NCBI GenBank assembly: GCA_017513135.1
Contig: JAFWDH010000009.1
Coordinates: 20,597-84,596 of the forward strand
Length of the DNA stretch: 64,000 nt
Direction of reading: 5' to 3'
Origin: Oscillospiraceae bacterium
GTDB taxonomy: Bacteria; Bacillota; Clostridia; Oscillospirales; Ruminococcaceae
Shown: one piece after another, positions 1 through 8,470 of the stretch
Layout: each line of letters opens with the position of its first letter
Numbering within the stretch: position 1 is the first letter of the stretch
Program-made: the position numbers and the translations under genes
The notes under the pieces: generated by a model
The model's input: only the letters and a program-made list of their open reading frames with translations
What the model was told of the DNA's origin: nothing
Database searches by the model: none

Positions 1-1369
1 ATACGTCTGCGGGAGCCGGGTAGAGCTTCCCTTCGATGTCGTGTATCTTTCTGTCAGACCACATGACGTAGTGGACTCCGTTGACCTCGAACTCAGTCAT
101 GTCGAGGCTTATACCGCCCTCTGTCAGGATCCGGCCGTTCGGCTTGACGCATAATACAGGAGCTTCCCATGCGCCGGGATCCTCTATGTCCCCGCTGCAT
201 CTCAGAACAGCTGCCTGCACAGTAGTCCATTCGCCGGGACATATCCCCGTAAAGATATAAGGAACGTCATTTATTATGTGTATCTCAGCAGCCCAGGTGC
301 CGACTCTGCCTCCGCTCTCTCCCCTGACCGTGTAGACGATCTTAGCGGGAGCTGAGAAGACATCTTCCAGCCTGTCCGCGGCTCTTATTATTATGTCGTT
401 TCCGCCGGAGCTGGAAAGATAATATCTTCCCTTATACTCTATGACGCAGGGATCGCTCATATGCCCTGATACAGATCCTTCGAGTCCGGGGACGCCCTGA
501 GATCCGCTCGGTCCGGGAGAAAGCTCGATCGGGAATGGCCAGTGGCGCATCCTGATCCTTCCCCTTACCGTGTATGTCCCGGGCACTCCGGGATCTATAG
601 CGCTGTAATCATCGATGTTCCAGTCCACCGGTTTGTAATGCACCGAACCGTCGCTGTAGAGACATTCAGCGGCGGGAAGGTCATCAAAATCCGGCAGATA
701 ATCCAGATCGTCGACCCTGACTGCGGTGTTCTCCGGAGGAAGGAACCAGGACTTGAGCCTGCTGCATTCCTCGTCCGTGATCTCGATCACGCTTCCCGGT
801 ATCGCGCCGGACACATCAAAGGCTTCTGCGGAAGCTATGGTCCTCTCCGCTTCCTGTGTGCGGAACACTTCCTTCAGTTTTCCGGATTCAGCCCTGAAAG
901 TCTGTCCGCCCTCTGTCTCCCATTCCACACAGTATGTGCCAGAAGCGCTGTCGTACGATGCCCTGGGCCTTCTGATCTCCTCATCCGACAGCTTCAGGAA
1001 TCCCAGGAAACTGTATTCGACAAGATCAGGCGAGCAGTAGACCGCAGCGCAGCCGGTGCTGAGCGGATCAGGCGCGTTCTGGTTCCTTCTGACGCCGAGC
1101 ACATAGAACCCGTCCAGGCCTCTGAGCAGGAACGGATCGATCAGCGTTTTGGTGGTCCCCTTTATCACTCCGTCTGTGAGGTCGCATTCCGGGAAAAGGA
1201 TCCCCGTGTTGTTCTTCAGCGGAGTGAAATGCCTTCCATCGTCGCTGACCGCGAGATGCATGGAATGATCCAGGTCGCACAGATAGCCCGGCTGGGCTTT
1301 CTGCTGCGGATAGAGATCCGGAGGATATATCCCCTCACCTTTTTTCATGTAAGACAATAAGTATGCCAT
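1..1369 (-). CDS. GH43-type glycosidase with Ig-like insert (partial, 3' end outside window)
   Basis: The frame is open from ATG at 1369 to the left edge (456 codons), so the C-terminus is missing. AGGAGG at 1374-1379 sets the start. The N-terminus (MAYLLSYMKKGEG, then LCDLDHSMHLAVSDDGRHF) looks like Lachnospiraceae GH43 family proteins that read plant polysaccharide side chains. Around residue 250 the stretch IDPGVPGTYTVRGRI resembles a bacterial Ig-like (Big_4) module. From about residue 304, SDPCVIEYKGRYYLSSSGG restarts a five-bladed GH43-type pattern with a candidate catalytic Asp in SDPC. No signal peptide is visible, so it probably acts in the cytoplasm on imported oligosaccharides. Substrate is not determinable; arabinose- or xylose-containing oligomers are typical of the family. 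Confidence 0.75.
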   Translation of the reverse strand, partial: MAYLLSYMKKGEGIYPPDLYPQQKAQPGYLCDLDHSMHLAVSDDGRHFTPLKNNTGILFPECDLTDGVIKGTTKTLIDPFLLRGLDGFYVLGVRRNQNAPDPLSTGCAAVYCSPDLVEYSFLGFLKLSDEEIRRPRASYDSASGTYCVEWETEGGQTFRAESGKLKEVFRTQEAERTIASAEAFDVSGAIPGSVIEITDEECSRLKSWFLPPENTAVRVDDLDYLPDFDDLPAAECLYSDGSVHYKPVDWNIDDYSAIDPGVPGTYTVRGRIRMRHWPFPIELSPGPSGSQGVPGLEGSVSGHMSDPCVIEYKGRYYLSSSGGNDIIIRAADRLEDVFSAPAKIVYTVRGESGGRVGTWAAEIHIINDVPYIFTGICPGEWTTVQAAVLRCSGDIEDPGAWEAPVLCVKPNGRILTEGGISLDMTEFEVNGVHYVMWSDRKIHDIEGKLYPAPADV

Positions 1370-1426
1370 GACAGCCTCCTGTTGATGATAGATCTGTTCT
1401 GGTCATCCTGTGCCCTGCACGGAAGG

Positions 1427-1540
1427 TCAGAAACCGGGATCTCCTCCCAGCGTCTGTTCCTTTTTCCCTCCCGCGCAGCCTGCAGACATCGTCAGGCAGA
1501 ACAGCAAAGCCAGAAGCAGGCTAAGTATCTTTTCAGCGTT
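1427..1540 (-). pseudogene. Lipoprotein signal-peptide remnant
   Basis: Between the terminator at 1554-1587 and the GH43 gene, one minus frame reads KILSLLLALLFCLTMSAGC followed by AGGKKEQ and then a stop at 1427-1429. This is a textbook lipoprotein leader (hydrophobic core, Ser-Ala-Gly-Cys lipobox) of the type that starts ABC substrate-binding proteins. No in-frame ATG, GTG or TTG precedes it and the mature part is only about 13 residues. The likeliest reading is the decayed 5' end of a sugar-binding lipoprotein gene; a non-canonical start giving a tiny lipoprotein is less likely. Confidence 0.4.
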
Positions 1541-1553
1541 TCTATAATAAACT

Positions 1554-1587
1554 ATATCCCCCGAAGATCCGGTTCGCCGGGGGATAT
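1554..1587 (-). terminator. Terminator of the Fe-alcohol dehydrogenase gene
   Basis: Perfect 10-bp inverted repeat ATATCCCCCG (1554-1563) and CGGGGGATAT (1578-1587), 12 bp past the stop of the gene at 1600. The minus-side tail is T-rich but interrupted. Confidence 0.6.
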
Positions 1588-1599
1588 CAGTCTTATCTG

Positions 1600-2775
1600 T
1601 CAGAGCATCATCCTGTAGATGTTGGTGCAGTCTTCCTCGTTCAGCGTTACGAAACCGGAGATGCTTCCTTTTCTTCCGTCACCGTAGCATAGCGCCTGGA
1701 CCAGTTTCGGGATGTCCTCCTCTTTTGCTCCGATCTCACCGAAGCTCAGAGGCATTCCTATGGATCTGAGGAAGTTCTCAAGAGCCGCGATACCGGCGAG
1801 CGCAGTGGATTCGGGATCATCGAAATCCATCTGACATCCCCACACCCTCACCGCAAGCTTGGCAAATCTCATTACGTCATGCTTGTACACATACTTGAAC
1901 ACTGCGGGCATCGTTACGGCAAGACCTGCTCCGTGAGCGCAGTCATACAGCGCTGACAGCTCATGTTCGATATTGTGGCTGTTCCAGTCCTGTGTGCGTC
2001 CGACTCCGCAGGAATTGTTGTGCGCCATCATTCCGGCCCACATGATGTTTGCCCTCGCCTCATAGTTGTCAGGATCCGCGATCACCCTCGGTCCTTCATG
2101 TATCATCGTGAGCATAAGTCCCTCGATGAGCCGGTCGGTGACCTCCACGTCCTTTGTGTTTGTCAGGTACCTTTCATGCAGATGCGCCAGTATATCTGTG
2201 ATACCCGCTGCAGTCTGATAGGGCGGCAGCGTCTGGGTAAGCGCGGGGTTGAGGATGCTGAATCTCGGTCTCAGTGCATCGCCGCTGGCTCCCCTCTTGA
2301 ACATCCCGTTCTCGTTTGTGATGACCGAGTCGGGGCTTCCTTCACTTCCGGCGGCTGCTATGGTGAGGATCGTTCCGACAGGGAGCGCCTTTTCTACTCT
2401 TTTGCCGCTGTAGAAATCCCAGAAATCTCCGTCATAAACGGTTCCAGCGGCAATAGCCTTGGAAGAGTCGATGGTGCTTCCGCCGCCGACAGCGAGGATG
2501 AAATCAATGTTTTCTTTTCTGCAGAGCTCTATCCCCTCATATACAAGTCCGCTTCTGGGATTGGGCTTGACTCCGCCGAGTTCAACATAACCGATCCCCT
2601 CTGCTTCCAGTGACTTCTTGACCCTGTCCAGAAGGCCGGACCTGACGGCGCTGCCGCCGCCGTAGTGGATCAGTACCCTGCTTCCTCCGAAGCGCTTTAC
2701 AAGCTCGCCTGCGCGATTCTCGGTCTCCTTGCCGAACATGAAATAAGTCGGCGAATAAAATGTGAAATTCTGCAT
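1600..2775 (-). CDS. Iron-containing alcohol dehydrogenase
   Basis: A 391-aa group III alcohol dehydrogenase, of the kind that reduces aldehydes to alcohols with NAD(P)H in the cytoplasm. The cofactor-binding motif GGGSTIDSSKA lies near residue 97. Metal ligands of the family are visible: DILAH near residue 192 gives Asp and His, and two further His lie in HNIEHE and CAHGAG. Length is normal. It is only distantly similar to the two alcohol dehydrogenases at 20-22.6 kb. It appears monocistronic, with its own downstream terminator, and the preceding 200 bases are AT-rich. Substrate cannot be read from sequence; butanol/ethanol dehydrogenase-like activity is typical. Confidence 0.9.
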   Translation of the reverse strand: MQNFTFYSPTYFMFGKETENRAGELVKRFGGSRVLIHYGGGSAVRSGLLDRVKKSLEAEGIGYVELGGVKPNPRSGLVYEGIELCRKENIDFILAVGGGSTIDSSKAIAAGTVYDGDFWDFYSGKRVEKALPVGTILTIAAAGSEGSPDSVITNENGMFKRGASGDALRPRFSILNPALTQTLPPYQTAAGITDILAHLHERYLTNTKDVEVTDRLIEGLMLTMIHEGPRVIADPDNYEARANIMWAGMMAHNNSCGVGRTQDWNSHNIEHELSALYDCAHGAGLAVTMPAVFKYVYKHDVMRFAKLAVRVWGCQMDFDDPESTALAGIAALENFLRSIGMPLSFGEIGAKEEDIPKLVQALCYGDGRKGSISGFVTLNEEDCTNIYRMML

Positions 2776-2940
2776 ACCTGATTATCCTTCCTTCAGTCTC
2801 TCCCGTACGCCCGGCGCACGGGCATCAATGCTTGATATATTCTACTTATATTATATTGGATGTCATTCCCTCAACGGAATACCGGAGAGACAGGAACTGC
2901 CGTACATGCCGTCCTTTTCTGCCTTCTTTCCCCGCTCAGA

Positions 2941-2964
2941 AGAAAAGCCGGCTCAGCCGGCTTT
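2941..2964 (-). terminator. Terminator of the PTS IIA gene
   Basis: AAAGCCGG and CCGGCTTT arms with a short loop, followed on the minus strand by TTTTCTT. It sits 56 bp beyond the PTS stop codon. Confidence 0.75.
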
Positions 2965-3019
2965 CCATATGTCTCATTTCGACTGTCACGCGTAACACAT
3001 ATGAGGTCTCAGGCACCTG

Positions 3020-3526
3020 TTATTTTAGTTTGCCTATCTTCTCGGTCCTTTTGTAGTCCTTTCCTGTCTCGATCACGAAATCCGGATAGTCATCGGCATT
3101 CGTAAGGACAAATGCCGTACAGGTCGGGTGTCCGGCAGCCTTTATCTTGCTTATATCAAATGTGAGCAGAGGCTGGCCGCATGTGACCTTCTGCCCTTCC
3201 TTGACCTTCATCGTGAATCCGGCGCCGCCCATCTCGACTGTGTCCATCCCTATATGGATCAGGATCTCCGCACCGTCGTCTGTCGTGATGCCGACCGCAT
3301 GTTTGGTATCGGTGACCTGCGTTACGGTCCCGTCTGCAGGCGCTGCCGCGACACCGTCTTGCGGCTCTATTCCGCATCCGGGTCCCAGGATGCCCTGGGA
3401 AAACACCGCATCCGGGATCTCTTCCAGCGGGATGTACCTGCCTGTGATAGGAGCATAAAGCGCTCCCTTTTCGGTAACTACCTTCGGTGTTTCTTCTTTT
3501 TTGAACAGTTTGTCAAACAGACCCAT
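3020..3526 (-). CDS. PTS glucose-type IIA component
   Basis: A 168-aa single-domain IIA-Glc (Crr/PtsG-IIA type). It takes a phosphoryl group from HPr and passes it to a sugar-specific IIB domain. The phosphorylated His is in LIHIGMDTVEMGG near residue 91, and the second conserved His is in KHAVGI near residue 75. GGGAGG just upstream supports ATG at 3526. The gene stands alone, with no IIB/IIC neighbour, so it may serve a permease encoded elsewhere or act as a regulator. A good promoter lies at 3641-3669, giving a leader of about 110 nt. Confidence 0.9.
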   Translation of the reverse strand: MGLFDKLFKKEETPKVVTEKGALYAPITGRYIPLEEIPDAVFSQGILGPGCGIEPQDGVAAAPADGTVTQVTDTKHAVGITTDDGAEILIHIGMDTVEMGGAGFTMKVKEGQKVTCGQPLLTFDISKIKAAGHPTCTAFVLTNADDYPDFVIETGKDYKRTEKIGKLK

Positions 3527-3640
3527 GATACGGTCCTCCCTATTATTCCGGTTTTATCTTCAAAAACGGGTACCGGGATGCTTTCCCTGGTGGATCCTGT
3601 ATCTCCCATCGATATTCAGGCACAGCCGTTTTATTAATTA

Positions 3641-3669
3641 ATATTACTATAATCGGTCGATGCAATCAA
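3641..3669 (-). promoter_or_regulatory. Promoter of the PTS IIA gene
   Basis: On the minus strand TTGATT (3664-3669), 17-bp spacer, TAATAT (3641-3646). It leaves a 5' leader of about 110 nt before ATG 3526, in which no known antiterminator site was recognised. Confidence 0.55.
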
Positions 3670-3736
3670 CTTTATTTGTGCAAACTGCTGTTGCAGGTTG
3701 AAAAAACAGTCTGCGGCAGTGCATCTATCAAAGAAC

Positions 3737-3765
3737 CGGAGGCATGACATGCACGCCTCCGGTCA
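3737..3765 (-). terminator. Hairpin after the Pr6Pr-like gene
   Basis: ACCGGAGGC (3737-3745) and GCCTCCGGT (3757-3765) form a perfect 9-bp stem 26 bp past the stop at 3791. The T-tract is poor, so this is a weak terminator call. Confidence 0.45.
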
Positions 3766-3790
3766 TACCACGTCCGGGCACGGACGGTTT

Positions 3791-4561
3791 TTATGAGTCT
3801 TTCTCTGCCGCTGCGATCCTTCCTATCCCGTGGAACCAGATCCAGGAACACTTCATGTTGAGCTTTGAAAGCGCAAGCGCTACCAGATACCCGACGAGAT
3901 AGATCCCGGCAAGACACATCACCGGATAAAAGAATGAGTGATGCTTGAAGTCAAGGAACGAATAAGGCGCAAGTTCCGACGGAACGATCCCGCTTCCGAA
4001 CAGAAATGTCATTACGGCGGCATATGTGGTTATGTACCACGTTCCCAAGAACGGCTCAAGCGGTTTGAGCCTCCCTATCGGGGCTTCATTGAAGATGAAG
4101 CTCACCACCGTCATTGGAGGAATGACCAGGTGCGTCATGATCCCTACCATCGTCCTGATATCCGGGTTATCCGGCACCAGCGGCGTAAGTCCGAAGAGCA
4201 CAACCGCCAGCACGATGCTTTCCGTAAGAGCTGCCGACAGTCTGAGAAAATACACTGCCTTCTTTGTCACCTCGGTCCGTCTTCTGGCTTCGAGGATACA
4301 TACGACAAACGTAAAAAGGGAAGCAGCCGAAGTGAACAGCGTGCTGCAGAAGGTCATGTATTTCAGCCTGTTCAGCAGACTGCGCTTCTGGACGATTATG
4401 GTGTACAGGAACACGAACATCCCGCAGACCGCTATAAGCAGGTTGAAGACTGCGTTCACGGTCTTCTTGATCCTGTACCTTCTGTCAAATTCTGCAGCGA
4501 CCTTTTCAAGGCCGGATCCGTTCGGACCGCGGTCCAAACCAGTTCTGTCCATCCTCTTCAT
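3791..4561 (-). CDS. Pr6Pr/AIG1-like integral membrane protein
   Basis: A 256-aa protein with about six hydrophobic segments (first near residues 37-57, last near 225-240) and a charged N-terminus. The layout and the stretch TRDD-less loop ending in HHSFFYPV resemble the Pr6Pr / FAR-17a-AIG1-like family; mammalian AIG1 relatives are membrane threonine hydrolases acting on fatty-acid esters, but no activity is established for bacterial members. It starts 24 bp after the GH43 gene stop and is probably co-transcribed with it. Start ATG 4561 has AGGAG four bases upstream; ATG 4552 is possible. Confidence 0.6.
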   Translation of the reverse strand: MKRMDRTGLDRGPNGSGLEKVAAEFDRRYRIKKTVNAVFNLLIAVCGMFVFLYTIIVQKRSLLNRLKYMTFCSTLFTSAASLFTFVVCILEARRRTEVTKKAVYFLRLSAALTESIVLAVVLFGLTPLVPDNPDIRTMVGIMTHLVIPPMTVVSFIFNEAPIGRLKPLEPFLGTWYITTYAAVMTFLFGSGIVPSELAPYSFLDFKHHSFFYPVMCLAGIYLVGYLVALALSKLNMKCSWIWFHGIGRIAAAEKDS

Positions 4562-4585
4562 TTCTCTCCTGTCTTAGGTGTTTTC

Positions 4586-5614
4586 TTATTTGCTGCCGAT
4601 CACAGGTGGCACCGTGAGATCCGACGTATAGTATCCTGCGGGCTCACGGGCTTTATCGATGTTATACCAGTTCCCGGTGCACTCGTTCATGAGGTACAGT
4701 TTGTTTCCGCGCTCCTCAAGATCGAACAGCAGCATGCGCTTGCGGTCATGCGGATGATTCGGCGCATGGAAAGTCATCATCTTCTTTCCCTCAAAGGTCC
4801 GGAATATCATGGCATGTCCGCCGTCCATGACATAAAGCGGTATCGGTTCCTGTACCCAGGGTCCCTGTATCTCACCCGACATGCTGCGCGCGTATCCTAC
4901 GGCGTAACCGTGACGGCAGAAATTGCTCCAGAGCATGATAAGCGTTCCGTCATCAAGTCTGTGCGCAAAGCATCCGTCAGTAATGAATCCGGATATCCAG
5001 GTCATGCCCTCCTCAGGCATGTATCCCAGGCGGTCTTCGCGCCACGGAGCATCGGAAGCATGGAAAAGGACCTGGGCTTCGCCTACCGCATGTCCGAGAT
5101 CTTCCGACAGCGGGATGATGCATATCTGTCCGTCCTGCACCTGGGTCCACTCATGGCAGAACACCATCCAGGGCTGCCCTTTTCTGTCAACGTACAGGCT
5201 GCCGTCCAGACACTGCCAGCCTTCCGGAGTTACCGGGTCCGGCTCGATCGGACGGAACGGTCCGTCCGGAGTGTCGGATACCAGGCACTGGCACCTGCGG
5301 TATGTTCCGGGCGCCCTGAAAGAAGAAATGATGTAGTACTTGCCGTTGTATACATGCCCCTCCGGAGCCCAGTAGTCCAGCTTCCCCCAGAATCCGGTCT
5401 CATCCGCATCAAAGACCTTGAACGGGCGCGACCAGTTGATCAGGTCCTCGCTGCAGATAGCGTAGATCTTCCCGCCTCCGGTCGGAGCCTCGCCCGGAGC
5501 AAATATCTCGGCGTTGAAACGGCTGTAGATGTAGTATTTGTGAGAAACGGGATCCGGCATGATGCACGGATCGGATATACGTATATCTCTTACTGACACG
5601 GGATAGTCGCCCAT
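4586..5614 (-). CDS. GH43-type glycosidase
   Basis: A 342-aa five-bladed beta-propeller glycosidase, fitting alpha-L-arabinofuranosidase/beta-xylosidase type activity on oligosaccharides. The start is placed at ATG 5614 because AAAGGAG lies directly upstream; an upstream in-frame ATG at 5683 lacks a site. GH43 marks are RISDPCIMPDP (candidate catalytic base Asp) near residue 12, YWAPEGHVYNGKYY near 82, a central DGSLYVDRKGQPW and DGGHAMIF near the end. No signal peptide is visible, so the enzyme is likely cytoplasmic. A terminator for the preceding nickel operon separates it from the nikO gene. It is distinct from the larger GH43 protein at the left edge. Confidence 0.85.
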   Translation of the reverse strand: MGDYPVSVRDIRISDPCIMPDPVSHKYYIYSRFNAEIFAPGEAPTGGGKIYAICSEDLINWSRPFKVFDADETGFWGKLDYWAPEGHVYNGKYYIISSFRAPGTYRRCQCLVSDTPDGPFRPIEPDPVTPEGWQCLDGSLYVDRKGQPWMVFCHEWTQVQDGQICIIPLSEDLGHAVGEAQVLFHASDAPWREDRLGYMPEEGMTWISGFITDGCFAHRLDDGTLIMLWSNFCRHGYAVGYARSMSGEIQGPWVQEPIPLYVMDGGHAMIFRTFEGKKMMTFHAPNHPHDRKRMLLFDLEERGNKLYLMNECTGNWYNIDKAREPAGYYTSDLTVPPVIGSK

Positions 5615-5691
5615 TTTATTGTCTCCTTTATGAACTCTCAGAAGATGAATAAGGCTTTGTTTTATTCTATCATCTTGTAACATTTAAAAAC

Positions 5692-5758
5692 AAAAAAACT
5701 CAAAGGCAGCACAGCCGATGAGCTTTTTATTTCAGCGGCAGCGATCCATGCCGCTGAA
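5692..5758 (-). terminator. Terminator region of the lar-nik operon
   Basis: Two consecutive hairpins. The first (5731-5740 with 5749-5758) is a perfect 10-bp stem. The second (CTCA at 5699-5702 with TGAG at 5719-5722, plus an inner GGC/GCC) is followed on the minus strand by seven T (5692-5698). Confidence 0.7.
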
Positions 5759-5762
5759 GAAT

Positions 5763-6476
5763 TCATAAAAGAGAAAGAGGCAGTTCCAGACAGTGTGCTT
5801 CCAGCAATTCCCTGTCATGCAGTATATCGCCGCATTCGCCGTCAGCGATAACTTTCCCTCCGTCCAGCAGCACGACTCTGGAGCATGTATCCAGGATCAT
5901 ATCAAGGTCATGTGACGCGATGAGCATCGTCTTGTCAAGTTTTTTTATCGTATTGATCAGGGCTCTGCGGTTTTTGGGGTCCAGCGATGAGGATGGCTCA
6001 TCCATAAGCATGACATCCGGTTCCATGGCAAGGACGGTCGCTATCGCTGCCATCCTCTTTTCTCCCCCGGATATGCGATGATTATATCTGTCCCGGAGCC
6101 TTGATATCCCAAGATCTTCAAGCACTTTATCAGCCTGCGCTTCAGCTTCTTCTCTTGAGAGACCGTAATTCACCGGTCCGAAGATCATATCATCTATGAC
6201 TTTCGGCATGAACATCTGGTTGTCCGGGTCCTGAAGAACATAGCCGACCTTCCTTCTGACATCGGCGAGTTTCTCCCTGCAGACCTCGATCCCGCTGACC
6301 GTTATCTTTCCGGATGCTGTAAGAAGTCCTGGCACGCATTTAAGAAGGGTGCTTTTGCCGGCACCGTTCGCACCTATGAGGCCGACCTTCTCAGCGTTGC
6401 GCACGGCAAATGTGACCTCTTCCAGCACAGGGCTGCCGCCGGGATATGAGAAACAGACATTTTCAAAGATTAACAT
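5763..6476 (-). CDS. nikO: ECF transporter ATPase, nickel/cobalt type
   Basis: A 237-aa ABC ATPase that powers the ECF metal transporter encoded just upstream. Walker A is GANGAGKST near residue 36, the signature SGGEKRM near 136, and Walker B LMDEPSSSLDP near 157. Its small size and the neighbouring T and S components identify a CbiO/NikO subunit on the cytoplasmic face. It ends the operon. Nickel rather than cobalt is inferred from the larBCE genes in the same operon and the PDGLE-containing substrate component; sequence of the ATPase alone does not discriminate. Confidence 0.88.
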   Translation of the reverse strand: MLIFENVCFSYPGGSPVLEEVTFAVRNAEKVGLIGANGAGKSTLLKCVPGLLTASGKITVSGIEVCREKLADVRRKVGYVLQDPDNQMFMPKVIDDMIFGPVNYGLSREEAEAQADKVLEDLGISRLRDRYNHRISGGEKRMAAIATVLAMEPDVMLMDEPSSSLDPKNRRALINTIKKLDKTMLIASHDLDMILDTCSRVVLLDGGKVIADGECGDILHDRELLEAHCLELPLSLL

Positions 6477-6485
6477 GTAGTAACC

Positions 6486-7286
6486 TCAGATAAATAAGGA
6501 TGTCAGAAATGCCGGAATATTGATGTATCTGGCTGTTACCGCAGCTATACACACGGCCAGAGTGACTGCCCATGAATATCTGCTGCTTCTCTTACCGGCA
6601 GCGTAGTGGAACTCGCCGCTGAAGCCCCTAAGCATCATTGCTTCATAAAGAGCATCAGCGCGGTCCATGGTCCGAAGAAGAAGCTGACCCAGGAAAGTCC
6701 CCCATGCTGATATATGTATGCCCTTCTGGCCCGGCGCTCTCAGGCTGTATGCCTGAGTCATGTCAGATACTTCATCCAGCAGAACAGATGTATACCGGAA
6801 TGTCAGCAGTATCAGTGATGTGATCACTCTGGGGCAGTGTATCCTGCGCAGCGCCCTGCACAGATCGTCTATCTGTGTAGTTGCCATCAGCAGGAATGAA
6901 GCCATAAGGCAGAACACTCCTTTAAGCATAAGCGTGATCATGGAGACCATTCCCGAAGTAACAGTGATCCTGCCGATCCGGAACACCGGCACTCTGTCAA
7001 ACAGGGGATTCAGCAATCCTACGGCAGCGACCAGCGGCAACACTCCTCTGAGTTTTGAGAAACATGTACTCACAGGTATCATGGCAAACTGATATCCGAG
7101 CAGAGGAAAGATCACCATGAACAAAAGGCCTGTAAGGTCATATTTATGAAAGGAAGTCGTTATAAGGATATAGACAATGGTCATGACGAGTTTTGACAAA
7201 GGGCTCAGCCTGTGATAAGGCGAATCCATTGACGCAAGTTCATCCATTGCGCGCAGATCAAGCAGTGCTCTCTCGGCATTATCCAT
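6486..7286 (-). CDS. nikQ: ECF transporter transmembrane (T) component
   Basis: A 266-aa membrane protein of the CbiQ/NikQ family. It has several hydrophobic segments (about residues 30-110, 120-145 and 235-260) and the family's coupling-helix region around LRRIHCPRVITSL and AYSLRAPGQKG, which contacts the ATPases. AAAGGAGG precedes ATG 7286. It lies 9 bp before the ATPase gene and 70 bp after nikMN, with a GC-rich hairpin in that gap. Confidence 0.88.
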   Translation of the reverse strand: MDNAERALLDLRAMDELASMDSPYHRLSPLSKLVMTIVYILITTSFHKYDLTGLLFMVIFPLLGYQFAMIPVSTCFSKLRGVLPLVAAVGLLNPLFDRVPVFRIGRITVTSGMVSMITLMLKGVFCLMASFLLMATTQIDDLCRALRRIHCPRVITSLILLTFRYTSVLLDEVSDMTQAYSLRAPGQKGIHISAWGTFLGQLLLRTMDRADALYEAMMLRGFSGEFHYAAGKRSSRYSWAVTLAVCIAAVTARYINIPAFLTSLFI

Positions 7287-7312
7287 ACATCATCCCTCCT
7301 TTCAAGAAAATC

Positions 7313-7335
7313 ATGCGGCAGCAGTGCTGCCGCAT
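7313..7335. other. Intercistronic hairpin between nikMN and nikQ
   Basis: ATGCGGCAGCA (7313-7323) and TGCTGCCGCAT (7325-7335) form a very stable stem with almost no loop. On the minus strand it is followed by GATTTTCTTG, too weak for full termination. It could set the ratio of substrate component to transporter core or stabilise an mRNA end. Confidence 0.5.
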
Positions 7336-7356
7336 GCCATATATTATAGCCTTTTT

Positions 7357-8442
7357 TTACGCCGCTTTCTCAGCGTTTTTTCTGCGGAAGAATCCTCCGA
7401 CGAAACATATGACTGTTGCAAGGCAGGCAACGATCAGTGAGCCGATTATGCCGGAGACCGTAGTTCCGAGAGGGTTCTCCTCATCATTTGCGAAGGCATA
7501 GTCAGGAAGGAACGATGTGCTCTCCTGGATCTCGCCTGCTTTTTCCGAGATACTGCTGGATACGCCGAAGTCTTCCTCATCCAGTCCCATGTTCTCGGCA
7601 TAGCCTTCCTCTGCGTTTCCGAAGAGCGCCCATTCCAGACCGTCCGGATTGGAGCTGGCATAGAGCGACAGTCCGCCTCCGACGATCACCGCGATCACGG
7701 CAAGGACTGCGATAGTAGTCTTCAGTGAGAGCTTGCCTGAGGATGCGCCGTCTGTATTCACTTCACGGAGCAGCTCAGGTCTCGCCTCGTACATGAACAG
7801 CAGAACTGCAGATGTGATCAGTCCTTCCACAAGTCCGATCGCAAGGTGGATCGGGAGCATGAGTCCGAGGAAAGTTCCGAAAGGCAGTTCGGTGATACCG
7901 GAAAGAGTGGTCTCAACAGCGACCGATCCGGCACCAAGCTGCAGCGTTACAACGCACCCGAGGATGGATGCAAGGACAAGTTTGATCCTGTTAGCTGCGT
8001 CTTTCCCCTTGGATGCAAACAGGCTGCTCTTCATTATGGGTCTGTATATACAGAAATACCCGACGAAACAACCGTAGAACGCCATATTCCAAACATTCGC
8101 CCCCAGCGCCATCAGTCCTCCGTCGGCAAAGAAAAGGCATTGTATCACCAGGACCGATATCATCGACAGGAATCCCGCGTACGGTCCCAGGATCGCCGAC
8201 AGCATCATTCCTCCGCACAGGTGTCCGGATGATCCTGTTCCAGGTATGGTGTAGTTGATCATCTGGCCGGCGAAGACCAGAGCTGCAGTGACTGCCATAG
8301 TCGGTAGTCTCTTCGACGTGTCTTCAATTCCGACTTTTTCCTCCTTACGGAGTTTGTGGATGGATACGCCGGCAGCAGTGCCGGAAGCGACATACATCGT
8401 AGCCGCGACCGCAGGAGCCAGCAGAGCATCTGCCATATGCAT
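7357..8442 (-). CDS. nikMN: Nickel ECF substrate component, NikM-NikN fusion
   Basis: A 361-aa S-component. The N-terminus is MHMADALLAPAV, the Met-His start characteristic of CbiM/NikM whose free amine and His2 bind the metal; a further conserved His is in SSGHLCGGM near residue 75. About seven membrane segments follow. After residue 240 comes an added membrane helix and the SSNPDGLEWAL motif near 265, the PDGLE (NikN/CbiN-like) module, then a final helix. The fused MN layout is typical of nickel systems. GGAGG seven bases upstream supports ATG 8442. It directly follows larC by 28 bp, so nickel uptake and nickel cofactor assembly are co-expressed. Confidence 0.9.
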   Translation of the reverse strand: MHMADALLAPAVAATMYVASGTAAGVSIHKLRKEEKVGIEDTSKRLPTMAVTAALVFAGQMINYTIPGTGSSGHLCGGMMLSAILGPYAGFLSMISVLVIQCLFFADGGLMALGANVWNMAFYGCFVGYFCIYRPIMKSSLFASKGKDAANRIKLVLASILGCVVTLQLGAGSVAVETTLSGITELPFGTFLGLMLPIHLAIGLVEGLITSAVLLFMYEARPELLREVNTDGASSGKLSLKTTIAVLAVIAVIVGGGLSLYASSNPDGLEWALFGNAEEGYAENMGLDEEDFGVSSSISEKAGEIQESTSFLPDYAFANDEENPLGTTVSGIIGSLIVACLATVICFVGGFFRRKNAEKAA

Positions 8443-8470
8443 GGTTCTTCCTCCTCACATAAACAGGGTA

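Noticed and set aside
542..1360. 272-codon plus-strand frame at the left edge
   Set aside because: It is antisense to the open GH43-type frame that has AGGAGG, a proper start and recognisable motifs.
3938..5596. 552-codon open frame on the plus strand
   Set aside because: It is antisense to the Pr6Pr-like and GH43 genes, has no ribosome site and reads as low-similarity Arg/His-rich protein; a mirror of high-GC codon use.
5763..8442. Cobalt (CbiMQO) reading of the ECF transporter
   Set aside because: Possible by family, but the fused PDGLE module and the larEBC genes in the same operon favour nickel; no cobalamin genes or cobalamin riboswitch were seen.
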